The notes under the pieces: generated by a model
Database searches by the model: none
Told to the model about the DNA's origin: nothing
The model's input: the letters and a program-made list of their open reading frames with translations, nothing else
Translations under genes and position numbers: made by a program
Shown here: positions 5,584-6,215 of the stretch, piece after piece
How positions within the stretch are numbered: position 1 is the first letter of the stretch
How the letters are laid out: each line of letters opens with the position of its first letter
NCBI GenBank assembly: GCA_027364695.1
Contig: DAHXOV010000328.1
Coordinates: 1-6,215, forward strand
DNA length: 6,215 nt
Source: a bacterium
GTDB lineage: Bacteria; Bacteroidota; Bacteroidia; B-17B0; Aurantibacillaceae
Direction: 5' to 3'

Positions 5584-6215
5584 CTAATTACATGTAGCAG
5601 AAACGGTGCCGTCGTAGTTGAGAAATCTTAAATTACAAAAAGGTTTAGTTCTTGCCATAAAATCTACAAAGGTACTAGCAGGGTGTTTGCTGACATGTAT
5701 TCTTGACCTGGCTGCGAAGATACCCACCGCTCCATTAGATATATTGCTGTAAATAGGTCTATCCTGTGCAACAGATGTAGATGGCATGTTGGATTGCAAA
5801 AATACATAGTAATCATAACTTGCTGCGTAAATAATGTAATCAAATTTGATAATTCTTCTAAATAAAATATTGGGGTCATTATCATTGTTCAAAATAGATA
5901 AATAAAAACTATTGAGTAATTGGTTAGACGTGTAAGTAAATTTCATAGATTCTCCACCATTGAGCGTAGTAGAAAAAATAGGTGTATATTTGGTATTTAC
6001 ATATTTTGATAGGATGGAATTATTCATCATAGAGTCAACATAATGCATACGTACGTGCATTTCATACATATAGGCACCTGGTTCACTCGTAAAACGTACA
6101 TCTCTTGTGACGGTTAGATTACTTAAATCCAAATAATAATAAGAAGGATTGGTTGGACTGAGCGGTACAGGATAATAAGGCGGCGCCAATGGCTGTGTAA
6201 ATCCTGGCTTTACAC
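5584..6215 (-). CDS. Unrecognised Bacteroidota protein, C-terminal part only (5' end beyond window)
   Basis: The frame is open from the right window edge to the TAG at 5586-5584, giving 209 residues. A TTG at 6189 could be read as a start, but the frame continues upstream of it without a stop (V-K-P-G-F-T-Q-P), so the gene is better read as cut by the window edge. The visible part is rich in Tyr, Ser, Asn and Thr and looks like beta structure, as in exported Bacteroidota proteins. A stretch near the end, D-Y-Y-x-F-L-Q, then P-I-Y-S-N-I-x-N-G and G-I-F-A-A-R-S-R, recalls the C-terminal pattern of DUF4249-like exported lipoproteins, where a Y-S-N-I/V-x-x-G-x-G-I-F signature is usual. That link is from memory and weak. 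Any signal peptide or lipobox would be outside the window. It converges on waaA with a 15-base gap. Confidence 0.7.
   Translation of the reverse strand, partial: VKPGFTQPLAPPYYPVPLSPTNPSYYYLDLSNLTVTRDVRFTSEPGAYMYEMHVRMHYVDSMMNNSILSKYVNTKYTPIFSTTLNGGESMKFTYTSNQLLNSFYLSILNNDNDPNILFRRIIKFDYIIYAASYDYYVFLQSNMPSTSVAQDRPIYSNISNGAVGIFAARSRIHVSKHPASTFVDFMARTKPFCNLRFLNYDGTVSATCN

Noticed and set aside
5664..5885. A 73-codon minus-strand open frame.
   Set aside because: It is a different frame on the same strand within the longer unassigned gene, which is open across the whole region to the edge.
6187..6189. TTG as the start codon of the leftward gene ending at 5584.
   Set aside because: The frame continues without a stop to the window edge, TTG is a rare start, and no signal peptide follows it, so a cut gene is the simpler reading.

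Overview
The window is AT-rich bacterial DNA (by eye about one third G+C). It very probably comes from the phylum Bacteroidota, perhaps near Chitinophagaceae. The grounds are: none of the readable starts has a usable Shine-Dalgarno sequence; there are matches to the Bacteroidota -7 promoter element TAnnTTTG; the CCA-adding enzyme is of the long HD-domain type; the UPF0104-family protein carries an E-x-x-[IV]-R ending typical of Bacteroidota homologues; and WaaA shows a Gram-negative envelope. I recognise no mobile element, CRISPR array, phage gene, tRNA or rRNA.

Layout. Positions 1-778 (minus) hold the N-terminal 259 residues of a multi-pass membrane protein of the UPF0104 / lysylphosphatidylglycerol-synthase-transmembrane (flippase-like) family; its end is outside the window. 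A 189-base divergent intergenic region (779-967) follows, with a -7 element for the rightward genes and a small palindrome in its centre. Four genes then run rightward with tiny gaps: cca (968-2488), the threonylcarbamoyl-AMP synthase tsaC/sua5 (2492-3487), a signal-peptide-bearing protein that looks like a small outer-membrane beta barrel (3521-4282), and waaA/kdtA (4285-5568). A leftward gene, cut at its 5' side by the window edge, converges on waaA and ends at 5584; it encodes an unrecognised, probably exported Bacteroidota protein.

The rightward genes make two pairs. cca and tsaC both act on tRNA: one builds or repairs the 3' CCA end, the other makes the activated intermediate for t6A37. 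They sit 3 bases apart in the same reading frame. The barrel gene and waaA both concern the outer membrane; they sit 2 bases apart and have their own promoter-like motif just before the barrel gene. The window therefore looks like a housekeeping tRNA-maturation unit followed by an envelope unit, possibly co-transcribed.

I found no convincing new multi-gene system. The points most worth a second look are a Glu in place of the first catalytic Asp of the CCA enzyme, the uncharacterised barrel protein tied to waaA, and a near-leaderless promoter arrangement in front of it.
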